Below, piece by piece: positions 34,424 to 43,250 of a DNA stretch of 64,000 nucleotides; positions within the stretch are counted from its first letter, which is position 1, and each line of letters starts with the position of its first letter. The translations under genes were made by a program, and so were the position numbers. The notes beneath the pieces are model-generated. The model did no database searches. It was not told the origin of the DNA and worked only from the letters and a program-made list of their open reading frames with translations. The DNA comes from CAVQCX01 sp963775335 (GTDB lineage: Bacteria; Pseudomonadota; Gammaproteobacteria; Chromatiales; Chromatiaceae), in contig CAVZIJ010000003.1 in the NCBI GenBank assembly GCA_963775335.1, forward strand, positions 1,426,001-1,490,000, written 5' to 3'.

Positions 34424-34716
34424 TTTTGTACGGTACGGCGACGTTAGCTCCGGGCAATGTCCGCCGGAACTTGGCGAAACAGTTGGGCCCGCATGGCATC
34501 ACGTGCAATAACATGGCCCCGGGCGTGATCGACACCGAGCACAATCGTGCGGCTTTGAGCGACCCGGCGCATCGGGAATGGGTGATCCGGCGGATTCCGG
34601 TGCGCGTCATGGGGCAGCCGGACAATTGCGTGGGGGCTGCCTTGGTGCTGTGCTCCGACGCCGGGCGTTACATCACCGGGGCGAACATCGTCGTCGACGG
34701 TGGTATGAGCCTGTAA
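34424..34716 (+). pseudogene. 3' fragment of a short-chain dehydrogenase
   Basis: About 97 residues match the C-terminal third of SDRs: YGTATLAPGNVRRNLAKQLG (YxxxK region, Lys lost), HGITCNNMAPGVIDTEHNRA, PDNCVGAALVLCSDAGRYIT, GANIVVDGGMSL. The cofactor-binding part is missing; the 5' side abuts the hrpA upstream region. Confidence 0.8.
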
Positions 34717-35139
34717 GGGATCCGCGATACGGGATGTCCCGATCGGCAAGGCGTGCCGGCCTGCCGGATCCGGCGCTTGGCACGCAGAACGTGCCAATGA
34801 AGGTGAGAAAACGTGTTGTCGCTATGGCCTCCGCTACCTACCTCCTGCGGGTCATCTGCCCGGTTCTCCGGCGGGTTGACCCGGACCGTCCCCGCGGGAC
34901 GCTGGGGCTTGCGGTACTGGCCTTGATGTTGCGGTTCCGAGGACGGATACTCCCACGCAAACGGCCGGACCGACTCTCTTTCGCCGTTGTATAACCGCAG
35001 CCGTCGAATGGATGCTTGGGTGCCGGGCAATGAAGCAGGACCCACTTGATAGGGAAAGGGGATTAGGCAACCAGATCGTTGCCTGATCGAGGCCCGTACG
35101 GGCGCTGACTTCTGACAACCGGAGAGGGGACCGAGTCTT
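34717..35139. other. 420 bp without a recognised gene
   Basis: Neither strand gives a supported protein. It may hold the worn 5' part of the nucleotidyltransferase-like gene that follows. Confidence 0.35.
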
Positions 35140-35860
35140 GCCCCCCCAAAGCCCCGAATTTCGGGCACTCGTCTCTGCGCTCCGTCACCGGTCGAGAGAT
35201 CGATGCGCACTGGAAGCTCGTCCCGTCCAACTTCCCACTGCGTCTGGACCCGGACGGCCTCCAACAACGGGCTGTAGCGCGCGACATCCTGGGAGCGACG
35301 GTGCGCACAACTGCCCCCGAGGACACCCTCCTGTTACTCGCCATCCACGGTGCGAAAGAGGAGCGGCGAAGGCCCTCCATGGTCTGTAACGTCGCAGCGT
35401 TCCTACATGCTCACCCTGCCGTAGCTTGGCAAGTGTGTCTGCGTCGGGCAACACGCGCCGGGGCTCGCCGGGCGCTTCTGCTCGCAGCGTCGCTCGCCGC
35501 GCAGTTTGATGCGCCCTTGCCTCGCGACGTGAAGGTGGCGATCGAGGCCGACCCCGTGGTGCCCCGCCTGGCTCGGGACGTGCAGCAGTTGCGCGCCGAC
35601 CCGGTCATGAGCCGAAGTCGGTCTTCAAGGTCACGCGGTTCCGACGGACGGTCTTGGACGGGCTCGCAGACCGCCTCCGGTACGTCATTGCGACGGGCGC
35701 GATGCCACGCATTCAGCACTACCGTTTACTCCCCCTTCCGGAGCTCCTTCGGGCGGGTTACATCCCCGTACGTCTCGTCCACGACTACGTTGCCCTGCCG
35801 CTTCACACCGCGTGCCGTCGCGCATGGTCGCGTGTGTCGCGACGCCTGCGAATAGGGTAG
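35140..35860 (+). pseudogene. nucleotidyltransferase-like gene (PF14907 type), frameshifted
   Basis: A continuous frame (NFGHSSLRSVTGREIDAHWK, LVPSNFPLRLDPDGLQQRAV, TTAPEDTLLLLAIHGAKEER, CNVAAFLHAHPAVAWQVCL) matches the NTP_transf_5 family, where 'D-H-W' and 'HGAK' are conserved. After a frameshift near 35610-35650 the C-terminus continues (DRLRYVIATGAMPRIQHYRL, HDYVALPLHTACRRA). No start codon fits well. Such genes often lie in polysaccharide clusters, and a glycosyltransferase fragment follows. Confidence 0.6.
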
Positions 35861-36255
35861 CCGGAAAACCCGTGATCGCGACGGTGATCATTCCTCTCTT
35901 GGATCAGAAGCCGTCATGGCTTGATCGGTGCGTCCGCAGTGCCCTCGCACAGACCGTCCCGACAGAGGTGCTGGTGATTTGCTCGCCGGGCACGCCTCCT
36001 GCGCGAATCGCCCAGATTGAGCGTCTGGCCACCACAAACGCGTCTCTGAAGCTGCTGTGCGAGGAAAGTGCGGGCTTCGCTGGTGCGCTGAACACGGGCA
36101 TCCGCGCAGCGTCCGCCCCCCGCGTCGGGCTGCTGCTCTCGGACGACTGGCTCGAGCCCAGGGCGGTGGAAGAGAGTGCCAGGCTGGACGCCGATATCAG
36201 AGCTGGACCCCGACGGTTGGACAGGGATTGGGACCTGATAAGTGCAATCTTCTGA
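35824..36255 (+). pseudogene. glycosyltransferase family 2, 5' fragment cut by an IS3 element
   Basis: ATVIIPLLDQKPSWLDRCVR, ALAQTVPTEVLVICSPGTPP, FAGALNTGIRAASAPRVGLL and LSDDWLEPRA are the N-terminal GT2 fold with the DxD-like site. After about 36213 the sequence changes to the left end of an IS3 element (GGACAGGGATTGGGACC). The catalytic base and acceptor region are lost. Confidence 0.75.
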
Positions 36256-36286
36256 CTTATGATTCTCGACAGAGAAGGAGCAGAAG

Positions 36287-36548
36287 ATGACCCGAAGAAA
36301 GCGACGTAATCACTCATCGGCCTTCAAGGCGAAGGTGGCGCTGGCAGCCCTGAAGAGCGAGCACACACTGGCAGAGCTAGCCGAGCAGTTCGACGTTCAC
36401 CCCAATCAGATCCAAGACTGGAAGAAGCGCCTGATCGAAGGTGCAGAGGACGTGTTCGGAGGCAACGCGGTCGAGGCCCAGCAGAACGAAAAGGAGGTCG
36501 AGAAGCTCCATGCGAAGATAGGCCAGCTGGCGATGGAGAACGATTTTT
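36287..36548 (+). pseudogene. IS3 family OrfA, 3'-truncated; OrfB absent
   Basis: MTRRKRRNHSSAFKAKVALA, HTLAELAEQFDVHPNQIQDW, LIEGAEDVFGGNAVEAQQNE and KEVEKLHAKIGQLAMENDFF are the HTH and leucine-zipper parts of IS3 OrfA. The normal ending and the DDE-containing OrfB are missing. GAGAAGGAGCAG precedes the ATG. Only the left end of the IS remains. 36549-36764 shows no gene. Confidence 0.8.
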
Positions 36549-36764
36549 TTGGTCCTTTTCCTCGCGGGTTGCCTGGCGTCCAACGGGCGCCGGCTCGAGG
36601 GCATTCCCGAGGACCGGTCTCGGCCACTGAGGATCGTTGCATCGCCTTTTCTGCCCATCCCGCAGGCGCGCACGGCGAGTCCTGGGGCGGCTCGATCCCG
36701 GTGTGCATTGGGTTATTGGAGCGGTGCGGTTGACATGCAATGCGCATGCAACTAACGTCACCAC

Positions 36765-36995
36765 ATGACTACGGTTTCCCCGCTCCGTTATGTTCCGCCG
36801 GAACTGCACTGCAGGTTGAAGCCTAACGCGGCCGCGAGCGAGCAATCGCTGTCTGGCTACCTGTTGTCAGGAGTCCCGTGTTTAGCGCGTAGACCTACCG
36901 AGGAGGAGATGCTTCAACGGCTGCCCCAGCGGACGCCTTTGACTTCCAGTATCGCTTCCGCCGGGGCCCTCATGGTGCAACTGGACGCGCGGTGA
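36765..36995 (+). pseudogene. FitA-type antitoxin, degraded
   Basis: 76 residues with FitA-like RHH features (RYVPPELHCRLKPNAAASEQ, SLSGYLLSGV, PTEEEMLQRLPQRTPLTSSI). Relative to family members the beginning and the LAxRPTEEE joint look worn. It overlaps the following PIN fragment by 4 nt. Confidence 0.6.
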
Positions 36996-37306
36996 TCGTC
37001 GTGGATGCCTCCGCGCTACTCGAGCTGTCGTTGCAGACACCACGTGGCAGTCCCATTGAGGCGCGCCGTTTCGCCCCGATTAAAACGCCGCAGGCTCCCC
37101 GCCTGATCGACCTGAATGTGGATCAGGTAGTTCGCCCCTACGAGTCTCTCGACGATACCGACCGGATTACACGAAGTATTGCCGAGGAAGTGAGGCCGGG
37201 CCGGAAAATGAAATGGACCCTAGCTCTTTTTCCGTTTTCCGTTTCGCTCCCTCATCTGGCTTGTCTGTTATTGACATCCGTCAGGCGCAATGGGGTATTC
37301 ATATGA
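36992..37306 (+). pseudogene. FitB/VapC-type PIN toxin, truncated
   Basis: MIVVDASALLELSLQTPRGS and IEARRFAP, APRLIDLNVDQVVRPYE match the first half of PIN toxins of the FitB type, including the first Asp. After about 37160 the similarity stops and the frame runs on into unrelated sequence. The second acidic cluster is absent. Confidence 0.6.
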
Positions 37307-37776
37307 GACCAAAGATAGTAACCGCATTCGCTATTATTAATTTTATTCTGTCTGGAATTTATCTAAAATATGGAATCTCCGTACTTACCACGTCGCATTC
37401 AGTGATATCGATTTCAGCCTCTGAGCTGCGAGAGAGTCTTAATCAGATTACAATGCTAGCGGTTCTCGCCTCGATGATGAGCTTTTGTATCGGAGGAGTT
37501 GCTATAGTTTCAGGAATTGGCCTGATCAAGGTTGTACGATGGGGCCGCCGATGGACATTAGCATTCGCGGTAGTTATGATCCTTGGAAACGTTTTCCACC
37601 CCTTCATTGTGCACGGTCTAGATCAAGTTGCTGGACCACCATCCAATCCGTCCGGCGCGAACGTATGGGCGGCAGTTGTAGCTAGTGGTATTTGGTCCAT
37701 TTACCCAATAGGTCTCTTGATCTTATTTAACACAAAACGTTGTAAAGAAGTGTTTCTTGCGGAAAGAGGGGCATGA
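37303..37776 (+). CDS. membrane protein, 157 aa, AT-richer than neighbours
   Basis: From ATG 37303: four hydrophobic segments (KIVTAFAIINFILSGIYLKY; MLAVLASMMSFCIGGVAIVS; TLAFAVVMILGNVFHPFIVH; VAAVVASGIWSIYPIGLLIL, approximate). Not a family I can name. The base composition is clearly AT-richer than the rest of the window, a sign of foreign origin. No strong Shine-Dalgarno was seen. Confidence 0.6.
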   Translation: MRPKIVTAFAIINFILSGIYLKYGISVLTTSHSVISISASELRESLNQITMLAVLASMMSFCIGGVAIVSGIGLIKVVRWGRRWTLAFAVVMILGNVFHPFIVHGLDQVAGPPSNPSGANVWAAVVASGIWSIYPIGLLILFNTKRCKEVFLAERGA

Positions 37777-37787
37777 AGTGAACGAAG

Positions 37788-37813
37788 CCCTGGGGTCACG
37801 AAACCCTGGGGTC
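37788..37813. repeat. doubled CCCTGGGGTC
   Basis: CCCTGGGGTC at 37788-37797 and 37804-37813, just after the membrane-protein gene. This is the last GGGGTC-type motif of the accessory half. 37814-38041 shows no gene. Confidence 0.4.
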
Positions 37814-38041
37814 TCGTATTGTTGCATAGGCGGCATTCTGCTTGTTAGCAGTCTACACTCGACGGCATCTGGCATCCACCGTGCTGATCACGGCACCCTG
37901 TCTCCAGGCAGCGCCTCGCCGTCCGACTAACAGTCGCGCCTTTCTCGGCCGTCGAGCCCTGATGCACGACACGAGACAAGGCTCTACCCTTTGGATTAGG
38001 GTAGAAGGACCACCCGCTAGGGATCACCCCAGTATCGCGCC

Positions 38042-39028
38042 ATGTCCTCACGCACCCGCCGTGCACTGCTTGCAACGCTGTGCCTGGCGGCTACCGCCCT
38101 CGTCTGGCTCCCCCCTGCGCCGAGCGCAGCGACCGCCGCGAAGCCCGATCCGGGACCCTCGCTCGCCGCCGTGCTCAAGCACATGGGCAGCGCGGACCGC
38201 GCCGGCGAGGAAGATCTCGCCTGGATCGCCCTGTCCGAGATGCTGGATGCCTACGATCAGATGCTCGTTCGCGCGCGTCAGTTTCGGCGCTCCGACGCCA
38301 AGTCCCGTGCCGCACTTCGAAAATGGCTGGCCTCGACGGACGGTTACCTGGCCGGGCTGCGCTCGGAGCTGCGAGCAGTCGAAAGCGGCGCATCGATCGC
38401 GCTGGACATGGAGCCGGACGGCTCGCTCCTGGTTTTGGTCGACGGGCGGCCCACGGTGGTGAGCGGACCGAATCTCTCCGATCCCGGCGCATTGGGACGG
38501 CGCATCGTCGCGACCTTCTGCGCGAGCCATGACTGTCCGGCGCCCGATGAGAGCGCCGCGATGGCCTCTCGGAGCGGCGAGCCGACCCCGCCCCCACCGG
38601 CGAGCACCGGCCACTGGAGCTTCGCGGACAATCGGGCCGCCCGCTTCGAGACCCAGCAAGGGATCGCCTTCGAATTCTCGGGCTTCCGGGACCGCTCGGA
38701 CAAACAGGCGGCCTCGGATCAGCTCGCCGCCGAGCTGCAGCTGCTCGCGCAAGGGCTCAGAGACGTCCAGTCGCTGGGCCAGCGGATCGACTGGGGGACA
38801 ATCCAGATCGTTTCGACGCCCGACGGCCAGGACCCGCGGGTGATCCTCAACCGAAACGGCGATTTCCTGTATCTGCCGGTACCGCGCCTCGCCAATCATC
38901 CGGAGCTGCTGCGCGAGGCCCGGCCCTGGATTGCGGCGCGTATGGAAGGTCGCCCTTACGAGCTGGTGCTCACCCAGGCAGAGCGGCTGGTGCACCCTTC
39001 AGACGGACCCGGGGCACCGACGCAATAG
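38042..39028 (+). CDS. exported protein of unknown function, 328 aa
   Basis: Signal peptide (LLATLCLAATALVWLPPAPS, cleavage near AATA). The mature protein is acidic with a helical first half (SLAAVLKHMGSADRAGEEDL, AWIALSEMLDAYDQMLVRAR), a Pro-rich linker (GEPTPPPPASTG), and a second domain. I recognise no family. It starts the intact gene block and lies 175 bp upstream of the heptosyltransferase-like gene on the same strand, so an envelope role is possible. Confidence 0.7.
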   Translation: MSSRTRRALLATLCLAATALVWLPPAPSAATAAKPDPGPSLAAVLKHMGSADRAGEEDLAWIALSEMLDAYDQMLVRARQFRRSDAKSRAALRKWLASTDGYLAGLRSELRAVESGASIALDMEPDGSLLVLVDGRPTVVSGPNLSDPGALGRRIVATFCASHDCPAPDESAAMASRSGEPTPPPPASTGHWSFADNRAARFETQQGIAFEFSGFRDRSDKQAASDQLAAELQLLAQGLRDVQSLGQRIDWGTIQIVSTPDGQDPRVILNRNGDFLYLPVPRLANHPELLREARPWIAARMEGRPYELVLTQAERLVHPSDGPGAPTQ

Positions 39029-39203
39029 GCGCCGCCCAAGGCACCGTGGAGCCCGGCCGCGGCCTGGCGCCAATCTGGTCACCCGGGGCGCCGGCCTGCC
39101 AGATTTGTCCCGCACGGCGCGAGGCCCTAGAATCCGCAGACCTCGCGGGTCGGCTCCCGCGCGGCCCGCCGGACTGCTGCTCCCCTGTGCCCGAACCGCA
39201 ACC

Positions 39204-40253
39204 ATGGACTCCATCCTCATCATCCGCCTGAGCGCCATCGGCGACCTGGTCATGGCCTCGCCGCTGATCGCGGCACTGCGCCGCGCCAATCCGGACGCCC
39301 ACTTGGCCTGGCTGGTGCAGCCCGAGGGCGCCGAGCTGCTGGCCGCTAACGAGCAGCTCGACGAGGTCCTGATCTGGCCGCGGCGGGAATGGGGACGGCT
39401 GACACAGCAGCGGCGATTCTGGAGCTTGCTCAAGAGTGCGCTGGCGTTCCGGCGGGAGCTGCGCCGACGCCGATTTTCCATTGCGCTCGACATCCAGGGA
39501 CTGCTCAAGAGCGGTCTGATGGCTCGGCTGTCGGGCGCGCCACGCCGCATCGGGCTGGGCTCCAGGGAAGGCAGCCAATGGCTCATGACCGAGCGGGTCG
39601 AACGGGGCGGCGACGCCGGACGCATCGGCTCGGAGTACCTGCATCTCGCCCGGCAGCTGGGGCTACCAACCGACGAGTTCGTCATGCGGGTAGCACTGAC
39701 CGCGGAGGACCGACGCGCGGCCCGGGAGATCTCGATGCCGGGGCAGGACGCCAGCCCTTACGCGGTCATCTGCCCGTTCACCACCCGCCCCCAGAAGCAC
39801 TGGGTGGAGGAACGCTGGGCCGAGCTGGCGCGGCGCCTGGACGCCGAGCTGGGGCTGCGAACACTGATGCTCGGCGGCCCAGGGGACAAGGCCGCGGCGG
39901 AGCGGATCACGGCGAGGGGCCCTGAAGGGCTCATCGATGCGGTCGGCCGGACCAGCCTGCGCGAGGCCGGCGCATTGATCGAGGGCGCACGCCTGCTGAT
40001 CGGCGTGGATACCGGGCTCAGCCACATGGGCATAGCGTTTGCCACCCCCAGCGTGCTGCTGTTCGGCTCCACCCTGCCTTACCGGGACAGCACGCGGACC
40101 GACGCCGTCGTGCTCTATCACCGTCTGCCGTGCTCGCCTTGCCGGCGCAGGCCGACTTGCGGCGGGGCATTCACCTGTATGCGAGAGATCAGCGCGGACG
40201 AGATCATCGCTACCGCCCACCAAGTCCTTTCGGTAGGACGGCACGAGACATGA
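39204..40253 (+). CDS. glycosyltransferase family 9 (heptosyltransferase-like)
   Basis: 349 residues. LIIRLSAIGDLVMASPLIAA at the N-terminus and VICPFTTRPQKHWVEERWAE, GVDTGLSHMGIAFATPSVLL in the C-terminal half are the ADP-heptose:LPS heptosyltransferase (WaaC/WaaF) pattern. A Cys cluster CSPCRRRPTCGG near the end is seen in several family members. It likely adds heptose to the LPS inner core at the inner membrane. It overlaps the GT4 gene by ATGA. Confidence 0.85.
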   Translation: MDSILIIRLSAIGDLVMASPLIAALRRANPDAHLAWLVQPEGAELLAANEQLDEVLIWPRREWGRLTQQRRFWSLLKSALAFRRELRRRRFSIALDIQGLLKSGLMARLSGAPRRIGLGSREGSQWLMTERVERGGDAGRIGSEYLHLARQLGLPTDEFVMRVALTAEDRRAAREISMPGQDASPYAVICPFTTRPQKHWVEERWAELARRLDAELGLRTLMLGGPGDKAAAERITARGPEGLIDAVGRTSLREAGALIEGARLLIGVDTGLSHMGIAFATPSVLLFGSTLPYRDSTRTDAVVLYHRLPCSPCRRRPTCGGAFTCMREISADEIIATAHQVLSVGRHET

Positions 40254-41365
40254 AGATCCTGCACGTGGAAGCGGGCCGCCATCTCTACGGCGGTGCCCGT
40301 CAGGTGCTCTATCTGCTCGAAGGACTGGAGGGCCGCGGCATCCAGACCCTGCTGGTCTGCCCGGCAGGAAGCGCGCTGGCCGAGGCTGCGCGCACCAAGG
40401 TATCGCGGCTCTATGCCGTACCCATGGGCGGGGAGCTCGACCTGAAGCTGCTCCTGCGGCTGCGCCGGATCATGCGCCGGGAAAAGCCGGATCTGGTCCA
40501 TCTGCACAGCCGCCGCGGGGCCGACGTGCTGGGCGGCATCGCGGCCCGCCTGGTGGGTGTGCCCTGCGTGCTCACCCGTCGGGTGGACAACCCGGAGCGG
40601 CCCTGGCTGGTTCGGCGCAAGTACCGGCTGTTCGATCGGGTGATCACCATCTCCGAGGGCATCCGCCGGGTCCTGCTCGCCGAGGGCGTTCCGGACGAGC
40701 AGATCACCTGTGTGCGCTCCGCCGTGAACCCCGCGCCCTATGTGCATCGCTGCAGCCGAACCTGGTTCTGCAAGGAATTCAACGTCGAGCCCGAGCAGCT
40801 GGTTGCCGGCATGATTGCCCAGTTCATCCCGCGCAAGGGCCACCGCATCTTGCTGGATGCGCTGCCGCCGGTGCTCGATCGGCACCCCGAGCTGGTCGTT
40901 CTTCTGTTCGGAAGGGGCCCCCTGGAAGATGAGATCCTGGGAGAGATCCAGCACCGGGGCTTGGCCGGACAGGTGCGGATCGCCGGTTTTCGCGACGATC
41001 TGCATCGCGTGCTGCCATGCCTGGATCTGCTCATCCATCCGGCCATGATGGAGGGTCTGGGCGTGTCGTTGCTGCAGGCCGCCGCCGCGGGCACACCGAT
41101 CGTCGCGAGCCGTGCCGGCGGGATGCCCGAGGCGGTGCTCGATGGGGGGAGCGGGCTGCTGGTGCCCCCGGGAGACGCACCGGCCCTAGCGGAGGCGATC
41201 GAGCGGCTGCTCGGCGATTCCCAGCTGCGCCGCCGCATGGGCGAGCGCGGACGCCAGCTGGTCACCGAGCAGTTCTCGGTGGATGCGATGGTCGAAGGAA
41301 ATCTGGCGGTGTACCGGGCGGTGATAGGACGCGGGATGTCAGGTAGGCGCCGCGCGCCAACCTGA
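40250..41365 (+). CDS. glycosyltransferase family 4
   Basis: 371 residues in the two-domain GT-B form: MKILHVEAGRHLYGGARQVL (N-terminal Gly-rich loop), PDLVHLHSRRGADVLGGIAA, and the C-terminal nucleotide-sugar site GMIAQFIPRKGHRILLDAL, MEGLGVSLLQAAAAGTPIVA with the E-x7-E motif. Translationally coupled to the GT9 gene, so it probably works in the same LPS or polysaccharide pathway. Donor and acceptor cannot be read from sequence. Confidence 0.85.
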   Translation: MKILHVEAGRHLYGGARQVLYLLEGLEGRGIQTLLVCPAGSALAEAARTKVSRLYAVPMGGELDLKLLLRLRRIMRREKPDLVHLHSRRGADVLGGIAARLVGVPCVLTRRVDNPERPWLVRRKYRLFDRVITISEGIRRVLLAEGVPDEQITCVRSAVNPAPYVHRCSRTWFCKEFNVEPEQLVAGMIAQFIPRKGHRILLDALPPVLDRHPELVVLLFGRGPLEDEILGEIQHRGLAGQVRIAGFRDDLHRVLPCLDLLIHPAMMEGLGVSLLQAAAAGTPIVASRAGGMPEAVLDGGSGLLVPPGDAPALAEAIERLLGDSQLRRRMGERGRQLVTEQFSVDAMVEGNLAVYRAVIGRGMSGRRRAPT

Positions 41366-41381
41366 CCTAGGGGTCTTGTCT

Positions 41382-41484
41382 ATCGCGAGCTGGAGCTCTC
41401 GCTCCTACACGACCCTGCGCCAGGCCCCGGCCGTACGCCGGCCCTGCGTGGGAGTCCATCGCGAGCTGGAGCTCGCTCCTACAC
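41382..41484. repeat. two copies of an ATCGCGAGCTGGAGCTC repeat
   Basis: Copies at 41382-41410 and 41458-41484 share ATCGCGAGCTGGAGCTC and GCTCCTACAC; each contains the palindrome GAGCTGGAGCTC or similar. Widespread REP-like repeat between convergent genes, possibly a transcription stop. Confidence 0.55.
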
Positions 41485-41503
41485 CGGGAGTGTCTACCCG
41501 CCC

Positions 41504-42904
41504 TTAATGGCCTCGGCCCTTCAAGGCGTTGACCATCCCCTCGATGGTGTCCTTGGCGTCGCCGAAAACCAGGGAGGTGTTGTCCTGATAAAAGAGCAGG
41601 TTGTCGACCCCCGAGTAACCGGGGCGCATGGAGCGCTTGAGGAAGTACACCTGGCGGGCCTTGGAGGCCTGCAGGATGGGCATGCCGTAGATGGGGCTGG
41701 ACGGGTCATTCTCCGCGGCGGGATTGACCACGTCGTTGGCGCCCACCACCAAGGCCACGTCGGCGGTGGCGAACTCCGGGTTCACGTCGTCGATCTCCAG
41801 CACCTTGTCGTAGGGGATGTCCGCCTCGGCGAGCAGCACATTCATGTGCCCCGGCATGCGCCCGGCCACCGGATGGATGGCGAAGATCACCTCCACATTG
41901 CGGGCCTCCAGCTGCACCATCAGCTCCTTGAGGGCGTGCTGGGCCTGGGCCACCGCCATGCCGTAGCCGGGCACAATGATGACCTTGCCGGCATCTTCCA
42001 TCCAGTAGACCACATCCTCCACGGAGGCCGACTTCACGCCCTTCTGCGCCGCCTGCCCCGCGGCCGACGCCTCTCCACCGCCGTCCGTGCCAAAGCCACC
42101 GAACACCACGTTGAAGATCGATCGGTTCATCGCCTTGCACATGATGTAGGAGAGTATGGCGCCCGAGCAGCCCACCAATGCACCGACGATGATCAGCAGC
42201 TTGTTGTTCAGAGTGAAGCCGGTGGCCGCCGCGGCCCACCCGGAATAGCTGTTCAGCATGGAGATCACCACCGGCATGTCCGCCCCGCCGATGGGGATGA
42301 TGAGCGTCACGCCGATGATGAAGGCGAGCAGGGTCATCAGCCCCAGGGAGACCAGGCTGCCGGTCATGCCGAAATGGATCGCCAGGACCACCGCGGCCAC
42401 CGCCATGGCCGCGTTGAGCAGGTGCTGTCCCTTGAACAGCACCGGCCGGCCGCTCATCAGCTCCTGGAGCTTGGCGAAGGCGATCACCGAGCCGGTGAAG
42501 GTGATCGCCCCGATGATGATCCCCACCGAGAGCTCGCCCATCAGCTCCGCCCCGATGGTGCCCGCGGCGCGATGGTTGAGGAAGGTGCCTATGGCCACCA
42601 ACACCGCGGCGAGACCGACGAAGCTGTGCAGGGCGGCGACCAGCTGGGGCATGGCGGTCATGCGCACGCGGGCCGCCACCACCGCGCCGATGGTCGCGCC
42701 CACCAGGCCGCCGGCGGCGATCAGCTCGAAGGACTGCACGTTCTTGTCCAGCAGCGTAGCCGTGATGGCGATAGCCATCCCGATCATGCCGTAGTAGTTG
42801 CCGCGCCGGGCCGTCGACGGATGCGTCAGCCCCTTGAGGGCGAGGATGAACAGGATGGCCGAGACTAGATAGGCCAGGGCCTGGGCATTGACTGATAGTT
42901 CCAT
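41504..42904 (-). CDS. pntB: NAD(P) transhydrogenase beta subunit
   Basis: 466 residues. About nine membrane segments (AYLVSAILFILALKG through LIIVGALVGCSGAILSYIMC) followed by the NADP-binding domain III (VIIVPGYGMAVAQAQHALKE, HPVAGRMPGHMNVLLAEADI, VGANDVVNPAAENDPSSPIY). It couples proton entry to NADPH formation from NADH. Last gene of the pntAA-pntAB-pntB operon. Length and motifs are complete. Confidence 0.95.
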   Translation of the reverse strand: MELSVNAQALAYLVSAILFILALKGLTHPSTARRGNYYGMIGMAIAITATLLDKNVQSFELIAAGGLVGATIGAVVAARVRMTAMPQLVAALHSFVGLAAVLVAIGTFLNHRAAGTIGAELMGELSVGIIIGAITFTGSVIAFAKLQELMSGRPVLFKGQHLLNAAMAVAAVVLAIHFGMTGSLVSLGLMTLLAFIIGVTLIIPIGGADMPVVISMLNSYSGWAAAATGFTLNNKLLIIVGALVGCSGAILSYIMCKAMNRSIFNVVFGGFGTDGGGEASAAGQAAQKGVKSASVEDVVYWMEDAGKVIIVPGYGMAVAQAQHALKELMVQLEARNVEVIFAIHPVAGRMPGHMNVLLAEADIPYDKVLEIDDVNPEFATADVALVVGANDVVNPAAENDPSSPIYGMPILQASKARQVYFLKRSMRPGYSGVDNLLFYQDNTSLVFGDAKDTIEGMVNALKGRGH

Positions 42905-42938
42905 ACTTCCTCTCTGGGCTCGCGCCTGACCGTCGGGC

Positions 42939-43226
42939 CTACTTCTCTTTCTTCTTGAACATGGCGAGCATCCGGTTGACCACCAGGAAGCCGCCGAACA
43001 CGTTGATGGACGCCAGCAACACCGCGACGAAGCCCATCAGGTCGGCCGTCGCGCCGGCCGATTTGAGCCCCGTGACCAGCAGCGCGCCCACCAGCACGAT
43101 GCCGGATATGGCGTTGGTCAGTGCGATCAGGGGGGTGTGCAGGGAGGGTGTGACCCCCCAGACTACCCAGTAGCCGATGAAGCACGCCAGGACGAACACA
43201 TAGAGCGCGACCAGAGTTTCGGACAT
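42939..43226 (-). CDS. pntAB: NAD(P) transhydrogenase alpha subunit part 2
   Basis: 95 residues with three membrane segments: TLVALYVFVLACFIGYWVVW, ISGIVLVGALLVTGL, and FVAVLLASINVFGGFLVVNR, with a basic tail MFKKKEK. In the split-alpha form (as in Rhodospirillum rubrum) this small protein carries the alpha membrane domain. Between pntAA (24 bp) and pntB (34 bp). Confidence 0.95.
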   Translation of the reverse strand: MSETLVALYVFVLACFIGYWVVWGVTPSLHTPLIALTNAISGIVLVGALLVTGLKSAGATADLMGFVAVLLASINVFGGFLVVNRMLAMFKKKEK

Positions 43227-43250
43227 GGCGCTAGGCCCCCGCTGTGTGAT

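Noticed and set aside
34424..34716. SDR fragment considered as a functional short gene.
   Set aside because: It lacks the cofactor-binding domain and the YxxxK lysine, so it is a remnant.
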